The position numbers and the translations under genes are program-made. 57,152 nucleotides of DNA. Origin: Conidiobolus incongruus B7586. Lineage: Eukaryota; Entomophthoromycota; Entomophthoromycetes; Entomophthorales; Conidiobolaceae. The stretch lies in contig JNEM01012723.1 in NCBI GenBank assembly GCA_000697335.1, forward strand, positions 1 to 57,152, written 5' to 3'. How positions within the stretch are numbered: the first letter of the stretch is position 1; each line of letters opens with the position of its first letter. Shown piece after piece: positions 36,773 through 48,479 of the stretch. The notes beneath the pieces were generated by a model. It ran no database searches, was not told where the DNA came from, and saw only the letters and a program-made list of their open reading frames with translations.

Positions 36773-37259
36773 ATCTTTGGAACTAAATGTTTTTCAAAAA
36801 ACACTATTATTTTCTAAACTCTTTATTATCAAATTTCAATTTTAAAAAAATAAATACAAGTGATTAAATTATTAGAATTTTTTGTATATGTTTCATTCTA
36901 AATTTTTTAGAAAAATAATTATTTTCATTTAATATATATTTTTATAATTTATAAAATTCAATTCATAATAAATAAATGTTAGTTGTATAAATGAAAATTG
37001 AAACTATTAATTTTTTTCATTATAACTCTGATTTTTAGGAAATTTTTGTCATTTAATAAAATTTAAAAACTTCTATTTGAAATTATTAAATTAAAAAGTT
37101 TTATTAATTACAGTATTATATATATATATATTTTAAAATTTTGATTCAATAATAATAATTTTATAATTCTATTTTATTCACTTTAATTGAATTTGAAATT
37201 ACAAAATTATAATAATTACTTAATAATTTATTATTATTTAAAAAAATGAAATCATATTA
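36773..37259. other. Intergenic, nothing recognised
   Basis: AT-rich spacer between a dead and a live paralogue; includes a short (TA)n run near 37120. Confidence 0.4.
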
Positions 37260-37317
37260 ATCCCATAATTATATTTGACTAGAGAATGAGTTATAAATAA
37301 TATATCAAAGCAGTTAA
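37260..37317 (+). promoter_or_regulatory. Upstream element with weakened second box
   Basis: ATCCCATAATTAT at 37260. At the expected spacing (37312) AGTTAA stands in place of AGTCAC, preceded by AAAGC as before the first gene. It lies 47 bp before the chosen ATG at 37364. Confidence 0.35.
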
Positions 37318-37363
37318 ATCTTATTTAATGTTTTCAAACAAATGTTTAAATTTGCTAATAATA

Positions 37364-38800
37364 ATGTCTACAATATCAAAGAATATTTATTTTAAAAATA
37401 ATCAAATCAACGAATATTGTTCATTCTTATCAACGTCAAGAGAGTTTTTAAGTTATTTAAGTCAATCTGAATTAGTGAAATTAAGTACTGCCTCCAAGTT
37501 ATTTCGGAATAAATTAATACCTATAATTTTTCAAAGAGTGTACTTTAATAATGATCCAGAATATACTTTTTTGAAGAGATATAAAAATAATTATAAGGAT
37601 TATGGTAAATTAGATATTAATTATCAGAAACAAATATATAATCAATTCGTTCAAGAATTCGAAAAAACAACTCCAAGTAAGTTATTTTACCATATTGTTG
37701 CTAGAGCATTTATTAATCTATAATATTAAGATTTTCAAACACAATATGAAGAATTTCAAAAATATTTACCTTTATTCCAGCGTTATCTCATTTCTATTTC
37801 CATAAGACAAAAGGATAGACAATATTTGCAGAATATTGATCATTTTACTCAGCTAAAACATTTGTATTTATATAATGTAATTATTCGTATGGATCAATTT
37901 TTATCTATTTTATGCTCTCTAACATCTTTAAAAGCATTAGATTTATCAAAAGTTAATATTGTAGAAACTTGTGCAAATCAAACACATATTGAACAGTTTA
38001 AACTACCAATTACCATTAAAATACTTCGTATTGAAGATTGCTTTATCATCACAGATTTTATCCTAAATTCTCTAATAAGTAATCATCGTCAAGTATTCAA
38101 TATGTCACAATCTCGCTCCTTTCAATTTCCCCTTCAGCATCTACCTCTCCTCCGAGAATTGAAATATATATCTGTTCGTTATAATACTAAACTAATATGC
38201 CAATATTTATCACTCAATCCCCATATTGAAACATTGAATATCAACTTACCACCACTTAATCACCAGCATATTGAGTTCTTACAAGCTTGCAATCACTTAA
38301 AAAGTATGGTATTTCACTGTAACATTCTATCACTAAATAATTTATCACAATTCCATTTCCCCTCACTTGACAATATCCAGTCATTGCAATTTGTATACCA
38401 TCACCAAAACCATTTCCCATACATTGAAAAGTTATGCTTAGCATGCCCTAATCTGAAGGAATTTCAATTCGTCTATACTGGTCCATTTATGCTTAAATTC
38501 CAATCACTTTTCCCGAAGTTAACTAATCTTAAATCCCTAGTAATTAGAAATGACATCGGCAACAACTATTTTACTTTCATTCTTAAGGAGCATCCAAAAC
38601 TGGAATCCATTGAGCTTCAAGGATTTTATGCAAAACAGATCGATTTAACAGTATTTGAAACTTTATCCAAATTCAAATATGTCAAAATTGTGAAATACTA
38701 CAAGGATCCAGACGTCAATTCGTTTGAAGTATTTTTGAAGAGATTTTCTAATTGGACTTGTATATTTGGTTATGAATCTGTTTATTGTTACAGAATTTAA
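37364..38800 (+). CDS. F-box/LRR protein (paralogue J), two exons
   Basis: Model: join(37364..37676, 37731..38800), 460 aa. Intron of 54 bp, GTAAGT donor and an unusual TATTAAG acceptor, phase 1. The upstream in-frame ATG at 37328 would add 12 hydrophobic residues. The start at 37364 (MSTISKNIYF) reproduces the 313-nt exon 1 of the sisters and puts SFLSTSREF in register with SFLLKLDEF of the 24172 gene. F-box at residues 20-65 (SQSELVKLSTASKLFRNKL). The link FQRVYFNNDPEYTF is almost identical to that gene. LRRs include PLQHLPLLRELKY, LNPHIETLNINL and CLACPNLKEFQFVY. The tail is W446, C448, C457. It is the last intact member of the + strand array. Confidence 0.88.
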
Positions 38801-39329
38801 AATTAATCTATTACATATTGTCATTAAAATTATATGTATTCTGGACTATAAATACTTTTAAAACATTGTATACAAATAAAAATTATTAGATAATTTAAAT
38901 TCAATTGTTTTATTTTAATTTTATTTTTTTATTAAAAATTAATAATTTTATATATTTAATTTTATATAATCAAATTATTTTAATTTTGATCAATAATTCA
39001 ATATATATATATATATATATAATTGATACAAATATGTAATTCTAAGTTATTTCTTTGCTTTGAATAGGAATAAATTATGATTTTGGATTGATTTTTTTAG
39101 CTCTGATTTATAGTATATAATTTACATTCTTAAATATTAATATTTATATAATTATAATTTTTTGTATTTTTATAAACTATACATTTGAATATTATTACCT
39201 TGAATTTGAAATAATGGGAAATTTTTTAATTTCTGATTTTTCAAACATATTATTAGTTTAAAATAAATAAATATATACAAAGTTAATAGGAAATTATATA
39301 TTTTTAATATATATATATATATTAGTTTT
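38801..39329. other. Intergenic, nothing recognised
   Basis: AT-rich spacer with a (TA)n tract at about 39001-39020 and another near 39309-39321. Confidence 0.4.
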
Positions 39330-40450
39330 TTTGATTAAAAAATTAACTTTTTAAAATTAGTTGTTTAATTTAATCATGTTTAAACTAAATAGTAATCATC
39401 AAAAGTTTTTTATTTTAGTTTTAATAAAACTTAACAATAAACTCTTTAAAATTATTTAAAATTTACAAACAACTTTTAATAATAAAATATTATTCAAATT
39501 AACAATTTATTGCTAGGAAAATTACTTTAAAGTTAAAAGAGAAATTATCTAAAACTTGTTAAAATTTAAAAAATTAATTTTAATTGTTATTTTTTTAATT
39601 ATTAATAAAGTAAAAAAATATATTAAAAACACCTTTTTATTTTAGTTAGAGAATTATTTAAACACTTTAATATTAGTTTTACAAGTATTTTATATATATA
39701 TTAAAGTTTAAACTTAAATTAATAAATAAAAATATAAAATAAGTACTTTATAATTTAACTAAAGCTTAAAAAAAACTAAAGTAGTTATTATTAAATAAAA
39801 CTTATTAAAATATTACTAGAAGCTTAAACTTTTATAGTGAATTATTATACTTAATGAATTTTAAATCTTTATGTATAGTCTTTTATTAAAACACAAATCA
39901 AGATGTTGAATTAAGTTAAATTAACCCCTTTTATAAATTCCTTTAAATAAACATTTTATTAATAAACAAATATTAATTATTATAATAGATTATAATAGTA
40001 TATATTATTTTTATTTAATTTTTGAAGGAAAATTAATTAATAATAAACTTTATATTATTTTTTAAATAAAAGTATTTATAATTAGTATTCTCAATATAAT
40101 TTAAGAAAACTTATTATTTTATATAATAATTGTAAAATATATAAATCTAAAGCTGTAAAAAACTTTCTAATTAAAAATAACTTGAAAAAACTACTACAAC
40201 CAGTATATTCTTTAGATTATAACCTATATGATAATAATTGCTTTAAGTAATTAAAAAATCACCTTATAGAAAAAAAATTTTATAAAAATTAATAAGTTTG
40301 TAAAATATCAAATTTTAGCCTATAATAAAAAAAATGTTTTTTAAAAATATAACAAAAATTTATTAATAATAATAAAAACTATTAAATTTATATTATATTG
40401 TTATTTTTATATATTATATATTAAAAAGTTTATTTATTTTTAATTGCAAA
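39330..40450 (+). mobile_element. Decayed mariner-like transposon, copy 4
   Basis: Near-collinear with 2700-3810 and with the reverse complement of 26235-27420. Shared blocks include AATAAAACTTAACAATAAAC near 39420, TTTAATTATTAATAAAGTAA near 39593 and AAACACAAATCAAGATGTTG near 39888. The C-terminal block with ATATTCTTTAGATTATAACC lies near 40205. Stops throughout. It ends about 330 bp before an F-box pseudogene. Confidence 0.68.
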
Positions 40451-40779
40451 AAAATTCCCAGTATTTAAGTTTCAAAGAAATATTATAATTTTCTTTAAAT
40501 ATTTATAAGTAATAGCTTCAATTAACTTATAATTATAATATAATCTAATTTGAAATAAATTAATTTCAATACTTATATTGAAATGAAATATAATAGTCAA
40601 AAATTTGGATTATTACTCATAATATCAACTTATCACAATAATTGAATTAAATTATTATTCCTTGTTGATTTTAATCAAAAATTTCCTTTTTAATTTCTAT
40701 TTTTATGTTTATAAATTATTTTAATTGGCAAAAATATACTGGCATCACAAACTATAATTATTTAATAATAATCAATTAA

Positions 40780-42060
40780 ACCACAAATTTTGTGAATTTT
40801 TATTCCAATCAATAATTTATTTGACAAAAAGAGGTAGTCAAGGTCAGTAGTTTATTCAAGAGCTCTCAAACTATATTCACTCCTTAGATTTTTGAATATT
40901 TTATTTTAATAATGATCTCGCATATTTCTTTAATAAAAGGAATCACTTTGGAGTGTTTGAAGAAGGTAATGATGCAAAATATCAAATAATCAATTTAGAG
41001 ATTCTGATCACAAATAATAGCAAGTAATAAAATTAAATGTTTTTATGAATTCACTTAATAGAATAAGCATAAAATGTGAATTTTAAGCATTTTAACACCA
41101 TTTAATTTGAATCATGATGCAGCAAAAAGGCCACAAATATTTAAAACAAATGATGATATTATCACAATTGTCACAATTGAGTTTAATTCATATCAAACTT
41201 AGAAGAGATTTCTGTACCGTAATGTCCAATCCTTTATGATCTTTAGACAAGCTCACTTCAGCGCATACTAATATCTTGCAATATTTTACCAATTCCGATT
41301 TTATTAAAAAGATCCAATTGCCAAGACTTAAAGAATTTACATTTTGAAACTTGCTACCTCATCACTGGGTATTTTTCGAGTAGGATATTATAAGATATCT
41401 CAACTATTCTAGCTCTGTATAGAGAGGAGGGGTAAAATATCTTAAACTTTATATAGAATAACTAGCTTACCTCGAGCACTTGACTTATTAAATGATTAGC
41501 AATCAACTTCTAAAGTTAATCAATTTTCAAATCTCACTCTCCAATTCAAGACCTTCAATACAAATCTATAGGTTTAGAATAAGGAGTATTATCAATTACT
41601 GAAATCCTGTCAAAATTTGTCTAGTTTAAAGTCATAATATATTGAAAAATGTATTGACAATTTATCTCAATATTCATTTCTTTGTTTGAAAAACATAAAC
41701 TCTCCCAAATTGACAAATTCTGATTAAAAGTATTACTCCTAGTTAGTATTAATGCGTTTAGCTTGTCCTATTTTGAAAGCTTTGGAATTTGAGTATACTA
41801 TTAGTTGGATGATTAAATTTGTATAGTTTTATCCAAATCATCCAATTTACAATCTTTTACTATTAAGTGAATTTAATATCAATCTTTCTTCGGTATGGAG
41901 CTCAATGGTAACTCGTGTTTAGAATGTATATATCTTCAAGAGTTCAATGTGGAAGAGATTGAATTAATTCGATTTGATAATTTGCCAAGCTAAATAATAT
42001 TTTACCTTTGCCAAATCTTGTCAAAATCCTAATCCACTTACACTTAACAATTGTATTTCT
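40780..42060 (+). pseudogene. F-box/LRR pseudogene, 460-aa subfamily
   Basis: The strip 40800-40960 reads in broken frames as an F-box (VVKVSSLFKSSQTIF, IFEYFILIMI) and FFNKRNHFGVFEEG. A region from 41120 on matches exon 2: FKQMMILSQLSQLSLIHIKL; SLDKLTSAHTNILQYF; RLACPILKALEFEYTISWM near 41755, which parallels CLSCPNLKELKFEYTTEWM-type blocks; and EIELIRFDNLPS near 41955. Stops and shifts throughout. The family tail is not recognisable. Degenerate TTCCCA (40456) and ATCACAAA (40744) may be leftovers of the upstream element, separated by far more than usual. Confidence 0.7.
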
Positions 42061-42878
42061 TAAATTATATTTCCTAATTGCATCTTCAAATAAAGGACAA
42101 GAATCTTGGTATTTGTTTATAAATAAATTTTATTAGAATAAATTCATATAATTCTAAAAAATATCTATTTTTTTATTTGAAATACTGAATAAGTTTGTTG
42201 AACTCATATTAATTTTTTCAAATAATTGAATTAAAAAAATGAATAAAATGATGATTTTAGTGCATGTTTTAGTGTGTATGATATCAGTTCAAATTGACCA
42301 AATAAACCATCTTGATAACGAAATTATTTAAAATATAAACAAATTGAAAATTATTTTAAAATCAGTTGAAGGAGCCTTGAGTAACACTATTAAAATCTAA
42401 TCTTGGTGAATTTTCATCAAATAATTATATTGTGTAAAGTTTGTTAGTTTCAAAATCAATAGAAATTTGTTAATATTACTAAAATGAATGAACCAGTGGT
42501 TATTAAATTTATTGTATTAATAGTTCATTTTCATAACTTTGTATACAGAATATTATATTCCTATTGGATTTTATAGATATATAGGATTCTACTAATTTAT
42601 TACAGATATTGTAAATTGATAAAAATTTACTTGATTTGTTAATTCTTGTGATCACATTATTTTTTAGATATTATAGAATTGCATATACACTAATTGGTGA
42701 TAGAATTAGGTTATGAAATACTATTCAATAATTTAGGTATAGAAATATTATTAAATCAATTTTAAAAAAATCATTTGACTATACTAAAATAATGCAATTT
42801 TTGAATTAATAACTTGATAATTAAATAATTTTTGTATAAAATAGATAAAAAAATTTTTTAATTTTAATCATTAAAGTT
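42061..42878. other. Intergenic, nothing recognised
   Basis: AT-rich spacer between the F-box array and the Arp2 gene. Confidence 0.4.
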
Positions 42879-44157
42879 TTAAGCAGCACCTAATTTGGCC
42901 TAAAATTGGAGTTAGATAGGAATATTCTAAAATAATTAAATAAATAACTTACCAAAGCTCTGACACCTTGTTCTTCCCACTCGGCTTTTGTGACCCAAGC
43001 GGTGGGTTTGTCTTTGAGAAGGTTGGCGAGCACAGCACCTCCTAGGAAGACCATATGACGACGACTGGGAGGATCGTCAATATTGATTTTGAAGTTGGCG
43101 AGACGAGATACGTCGCCTTGGAGGACGTGAGTGAGGTAGAGTTGCTTCATTTCCTTTTCGAGACGAGATGGGAGACCCGGATACATAGTAGAACCACCAG
43201 ATAATACGATGTGGCGATAGAGCTCGGGACGGAGATCGAGATCAGCACTGTTGATGACTTGATGCAAGAGCTCAGCTACACCAGGAGATTCACAATCCAC
43301 CAATTCGGGTTGGAATAAACATTCGGGAGCTTCGAAACGTTCAGATCCGATTTTGATGACACGACCGTCGGGAAGTGTGTATTGTTCCATGAGTACGGTT
43401 GTTTCTGTAGCTAATTTTTTGTCGAGGTTGAGGTCATAAGAAACATAACATAATTTCTCTTTAATTTGGCGAACAGTTTCGAAATCGGCAGTGCGGTTGA
43501 AGTTATAACCTCTAAGTTGTAATAATTTAATCAAGTAGCGGGTCACATCACGACCAGCAATATCCAAACGCTTGGTCAAATGAGGTAATGAATAACCTTG
43601 ATACACTGGAATAATGTGAGTCACACCATCACCGGAATCAACAACTACACCGGTTAATAAACCTTGAGCATAAAGGGTTAAAACAGCTTGAATAGCTACG
43701 TAAAAGCCTTCAAATTGGTATTCTTCCAACATTACTTCGGCCATCTTTTCCCTATTGGCCTTAGGATTCATAGGAGGTTCAGTCAACAACACCTTACATT
43801 CCTTGGGATCGCACTTTAATTTTTCGTAAAAAGTATAATTCCAAAGGTGACGCATATCCTCCCAATTACGAATAATACCATTTTCCAAAGGGTAGGACAT
43901 CTGTAAAATAGAACGTAATTCGGCAGCTTCGTCCCCAACCATAATATCTTTAACTTCGCGGTCTCCGATCTGTTCTTCGGCTCTTAACATAGGTCTTCCT
44001 ACAACTGATGGGAAAACGTGGGATGGGAAGTTGGAACCTGCATAACCTACTTTAGCAAACTAAAATCATAATTAATACTAAATTGATTTTAATTATAATT
44101 TAATTATAATCTACATACACCTGTACCGTTATCAACGACTAAAACTTTATCACTCAT
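42879..44157 (-). CDS. arp2: Actin-related protein 2 (Arp2/3 complex)
   Basis: Model on the - strand: exons 44157-44119, 44059-42953 and 42899-42879, giving 388 aa, the normal Arp2 length. Intron 1 is 59 bp (GTATGT...TTTTAG, phase 0). Intron 2 is 53 bp (GTAAGT...TTTTAG, phase 0). The tiny first exon encodes [13 protein letters not shown], the actin-fold phosphate-1 loop, and joins to [12 protein letters not shown]. Exon 2 carries [17 protein letters not shown] (phosphate-2 loop) and [18 protein letters not shown], both hallmark actin-family nucleotide-binding segments. It also has the Arp2-type [13 protein letters not shown] and [13 protein letters not shown]. The last exon adds AKLGAA, restoring the usual ALxKLG ending; without it the frame runs into intron sequence. 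Arp2 and Arp3 nucleate branched actin filaments at the cell cortex. The coding sequence is visibly more GC-rich than its neighbours, as expected for a conserved, well-expressed gene. Confidence 0.96.
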
Positions 44158-44839
44158 AATAATAATAAATTAATACTAATAACAATCAATTAATCAACGC
44201 TTATTTTATATATAATTAATATAATTTAATTACTATTATTAAATTTTAATATTGAATTAAAAAATAAGAAATAAAATTTAAATGAATTCAATTTTTATTA
44301 TTAAAAAAAATTTGATGATGTGTTAAATTAAAAAATATTAATTTATGTATATAATATTTTTTTTTCAATTTTTATATTTCTAAAAATAATTTATCCTTAT
44401 TTTTTAATTAAGAAAAGAATAATTAAAATAATGGTAATAATAATAATTTATATTAAATCATTTATATATCATTATATCAAAATTTTAATTATTTGAATAA
44501 TAATAATATTATAAATTTGTTTAATAATAAAATCATTTTTTTATTAAATAATCGCAATTAAAAAATTAATAAGTTAGTGAGATTATTTACATTTTAGTTA
44601 TATGATTATAATAATTAATAATATTAATTTCTTTAAATTATTATTATTATTATTATTATTACTATTACTATTATTATTATTGTTATTATTATTATTTTAT
44701 ATTTTAAAATTTGTAAGTTACAATAAAAATATAAATCAAAATTTGAAATTAAAATACCCATAAATTAAATTAGTAATAATAAACTATAAAAAACTAAACT
44801 ATGTAGGATAATAATATTCCAATAAATCCAGTAATAAAA
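44158..44839. other. Arp2 upstream region with TTA microsatellite
   Basis: Very AT-rich; nothing coding. A (TTA)n tract with a few interruptions spans about 44638-44697. The ATCCCA/AGTCAC pair seen before the F-box genes is not found on the Arp2 coding strand here. Confidence 0.5.
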
Positions 44840-45570
44840 ATTAATAATGTGACAAGCTACTTTGAGTTTATTTCAAGCTTTATTAAGTGGAATACTAGTT
44901 TTATTACTTATGTCAAATTATGATTGCATGTCCTATGTTAAATTTGATAATTACAATTAAAGCATGTCAAAAATGCCAATTAATTAAAACAAACTTCTTT
45001 AAAAAAATTTTTATTGTCAATATCCTTTTGTTAGTCACCTTTGATAGGATCTCCCGATTATAGAGATGCCAAATGTATAGTTTGTGAAGGAGAATTACAA
45101 CCCCAGCAAATCAGAGAGCAAGTTCAAGAAAATGAAGTTGATAATTTTGTTTAAGATTCACAAGATATATTCCAGGATACTCAAATTTTAAGTCAAGTTC
45201 TGGTGAATGATACTTATCCAGAATTCTAACCAAGCTTCAAAAAAGAGACCGAATGAATTAATCAAACAAATAAAAACCGAAAATACTGATGTAAATTATT
45301 TATATTTATTAATATATAATTTAATCAATTAATCCATTAATTATTTGTAATAATATATTTTAAACCTAATCCAACTACAACTACTTCAGCTACAATTACG
45401 AATAACATACCATATAACATATCAAATTCGAATTAGATACCACCATCAATAGCAAATTACACTTTGAATCAAAAATTCTATAACAGGTGACAATTTAACT
45501 GATAATTGAGAATTATTGAAAACAATGAATAAATCTATTATTACTTTAAATAATTGTAAAATATTATAAA
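44840..45570 (+). pseudogene. Possible decayed Auto_anti-p27/ZNRD2-type zinc-ribbon gene
   Basis: After a TTTTGTTAG acceptor-like site (ending 45034) the frame reads SPLIGSPDYRDAKCIVCEGE, resembling the second half of the zinc ribbon in the Auto_anti-p27 (SSSCA1/ZNRD2) family (C..C.PL......C..C). Upstream, ALLSGILVL...NYDCMSY (near 44860-44940) recalls the family's LL.GW.LL...C..C start. Downstream, ELLKTMNKSIITLNN (near 45510) could be the C-terminal helix. In-frame stops occur at 45152 and 45227 and the downstream frame is broken, so it looks dead or the exon structure is more complex than I can see. The function of this family is poorly known. By-eye similarity only. Confidence 0.38.
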
Positions 45571-45696
45571 TAAAATCAATTTGATAATTCATTCATTTAA
45601 TTAAAAATGATATTGAGATTGTTTTGTTGAGTTTTGAAAAGTTGATATCATTTGTCATTGTATGAAGTGATAATAAATTATTAGTACAATTTCTTA

Positions 45697-45770
45697 GATC
45701 TCGTGGTGTAGTTGGTTATCACGTCTGTCTAACACACAGACGGTCCTCAGTTCGAATCTGAGCGAGATCA
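45697..45770 (+). tRNA. tRNA-Val (anticodon AAC)
   Basis: 74-nt cloverleaf without intron. The acceptor stem is GATCTCG pairing with CGAGATC, with A73. The D-arm GTGTAGTTGGTTATCAC carries the A-box. The anticodon stem TCTGT/ACAGA has loop CTAACAC, giving anticodon AAC. The T-arm CTCAGTTCGAATCTGAG carries the B-box GTTCGAATC. No encoded CCA, as in eukaryotes. It reads valine codons GTT (and GTC after inosine modification). It lies between the decayed zinc-ribbon gene and the convergent end of the paraoxonase-like gene. Confidence 0.96.
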
Positions 45771-45789
45771 TAAAAACTCAATCCCAAAG

Positions 45790-45794
45790 TTTTT
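45790..45794 (+). terminator. RNA polymerase III T-run terminator
   Basis: Five consecutive T about 20 nt after the 3' end of tRNA-Val, the standard pol III stop signal. Confidence 0.7.
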
Positions 45795-45993
45795 ATTTTA
45801 ATTAACATCCACCCTATTTTTGAATTAATTATATTATATTTTTATTATAAATTTAATATTTATTTTGAACTTTTATTCTAATTAAATACATTAATTTAAA
45901 ATAATCAAATTTTTTAAATAATTGTCAAATTATTATAATTCTCCAATGAAATTATATGAAAATGAAAATAAATATTAATAAAGATAAAATTTA

Positions 45994-47262
45994 TTAAATT
46001 TTACACAACAAAGCACCTTGATCATCGTGATAGGAACCCACCAATAACTTGGAAGTATCGACCCATTCGACATTGGTTGGTAAATTGAAGAATTTACCAT
46101 TATCTTGAATTAAAGGATGGAGTTGGTACTTCTTACCAAAAAAGATTTTCTCTCCTGTTTCATTCTTGACACCGAGCACCTGGAAGGGCATAGGCAAATC
46201 CAGGTTGAATTTGGCAAAATGGGATAATTGATTGGCAACAACAGCATGATACTGAGTAGGTCCGACGACGTACAATTCACCAGTCTTAGGATTTTGAGTG
46301 AGGTCACGAGGCATGAATTCCAAATCGGCAGTTTCTTTCAAGTTAAGGTCGCCATTATCTTCGTCCCTTTCGAAAATGAGCAATTTGCCTTTGAAAGATT
46401 CGGTAACGTAAATTAATCGATCGTTCCAGTTGGAGGAAATACTGCTGGGCGCATACAAGCCACTCCACTCTGGGATCAATTTGCCATCATAGTATCTGAC
46501 AATCGATCCACCTGCAAAAGCTCCTAATCCTTCTAAAGATCTCTTAAAGCCTGTGGAATGTTGATTTGTGTTAATCAAATAAAATTCGTCTTCGTTAACT
46601 ACGACCATATCTTGGGGATTCTTTAACAGTCCAGGATTTTGAATACTTTTAATATACTTTAAAGTATTGGAGCTACTTGAAAATTCAAATTGCTCAACTG
46701 AAAACCCTACCAATTCCAATTTATTAATAATAAAAAAGTGAAGAATATTCGAATCTTTCTCAGAAGGTTTGAAACCATACCCGACAGCTTGTAGCTTTAA
46801 AGCCTTTGGCAAATTGTCAAATTGTAATTTATTAAAAGATTTCAACTATACAATTATCATTGAGTATGAATATGATATTGGATAATTCAATATAATATTA
46901 CCTTAACGTTGTAGCTTTTTATCTCACCGCTAACCTTATTGACGCCAAGTAAGTTGAAAGGATTTAAAAAATCTTCCAGTTTAGTATCAATAGACTCACG
47001 ACAAATTGTAAAAGTATAATCAGTTCCTACGAAATGTTTGAATTCGCTACAACCCTTTAACTCTAAATATTTCAATATTAAAAAATATACAATATTAAAT
47101 GAGCTTTTTAGTTTTACCTTTTATTACTGAACATTTTTTATTATTAATAGGTTGATATGTATTCAAGATATTACCGTTATTAATAATAAATAATAAGGTA
47201 TTCTGAAAGATAACCCCTATTACTACCACGATGATACTTACAATACCAACTAATGTTAACAT
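45994..47262 (-). CDS. Paraoxonase/arylesterase-like membrane-anchored beta-propeller protein
   Basis: Model: exons 47262-47118, 47062-46902 and 46845-45994; 385 aa. Intron 1 is 55 bp (GTAAAA...TTTAG, phase 1) and intron 2 is 56 bp (GTAATA...TATAG, phase 0). Residues 2-20 form one hydrophobic segment (LVGIVSIIVVVIGVIF), a signal anchor like the retained N-terminus of animal PON. The propeller part has PON-family landmarks: NPQDMVVVNEDEFYLINT, a GGSIVRYYDGKL strand, LIYVTESFKGKLLIFERDED, NPKTGELYVVG and a C-terminal KLLVGSYHDDQGALLCKI. Relatives are calcium-dependent lactonases/arylesterases. By my by-eye alignment to animal PON1, the calcium-ligand Asn positions (168, 224, 270) read Q, S and D here, so metal binding and activity are uncertain. 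Two Cys, one after the anchor and one at the end, could form the PON-type disulfide. Probably secretory-pathway membrane, lumenal. Confidence 0.8.
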
Positions 47263-48479
47263 ATTTTTCAAATGAAAATTTTTTTTCTTGTTAATTTATT
47301 AATAACAAAGAATACACTGAAAATAAAAATTAAATTTAATATTTTTATGAATATTTAAAATTAATTTTGATTTGTGACATCATCAATTTTATTAGGATGT
47401 AATTGGTTAAATTTAGATTAGATTGACTGGAATTAGTGATTAAAACATGATGAAAATATTGCATCATTACAAAAATCATTATATTGAATATTGAACTTAA
47501 TTAATATAATATAATATTAATATATAATTCAATAAAAAGATAAAATTGTTCATTTTATTCCCAAAATTTTTAATTTATAAAATAATTCAATATTCATAAA
47601 TATAAATTAAAATTTTAAAATAATTTGAATATTTCCAGAGTAGTAATTATATAATATAATTTTCAAAATATCATATTTAAATAATAATATTTAGTTTGGA
47701 TTAAATATATTTATAATTCTTTAATAAGTTCAACAAGACTAATATTAAAATTAATAATCATGTATTTAATAAATACATATTTGATTGTACTATTCTCTGT
47801 AAATTATTTTTGCAATTTCTTAAAAAGAAATTGATATGAAATAATAATATCAACTTACAAATTAATTGTTTACCCAATATAATAAGTTTCATATATTCTA
47901 AAATGAGCACTAAGCTGAGTTCAATATTATATAACAAAAATTGTTACTTGAATATCAGTATAAAATATATGATATTAAAATTTAAAATATCATATATATT
48001 ACTTTGCTAATTATTTAAATTCCAAAAACTGAAAATATAGAAAACATAACTTTTTTCAAGCTCCATTAATTTATATCACAATCAAATTTTTAAAATTTTA
48101 TAAAATTTTCAATTTTTATGTTTTATTTTTATTTTAAAAAATTAAAAATATTTAAGAATATATAATATTTCTAATAATAGAAGAAAGAGTTTTCATAGAT
48201 TTTGAACATATTTATTAAAAAACACTAATATTAAATCAGATTGTATATTTATATAAAATAATACTTAGAATATAGATGTATAAAATATCCAGTTATTTTT
48301 AGTATATCATAAAACAGATTTTTAAACTTTGATATGGTGTTAGAACCATTAATTCACAAGTCTAAAAAATATTCATCAAGTTTTTTGTAATTAAATATTC
48401 AAGATAGTATAAATTTCATAAGTACAAAAATTAGAAAAACAATAGCATAGTTATATGATGTAAATAGAGTGAATATCCT
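47263..48479. other. Intergenic, nothing recognised
   Basis: About 1.2 kb AT-rich. TGTCACAAATC on the - strand near 47390 resembles the second box of the F-box upstream element, but no ATCCCA box accompanies it. Confidence 0.4.

Noticed and set aside
38256-38444. 62-codon - strand open stretch
   Set aside because: Shadow of the intact gene ending at 38800.
46110-46416. Short open stretches on both strands
   Set aside because: Both overlap the third exon of the paraoxonase-like gene in other frames.
47380-47405. F-box-type upstream element before the paraoxonase-like gene
   Set aside because: TGTCACAAATC resembles the second box, but no ATCCCA box lies at the right distance.
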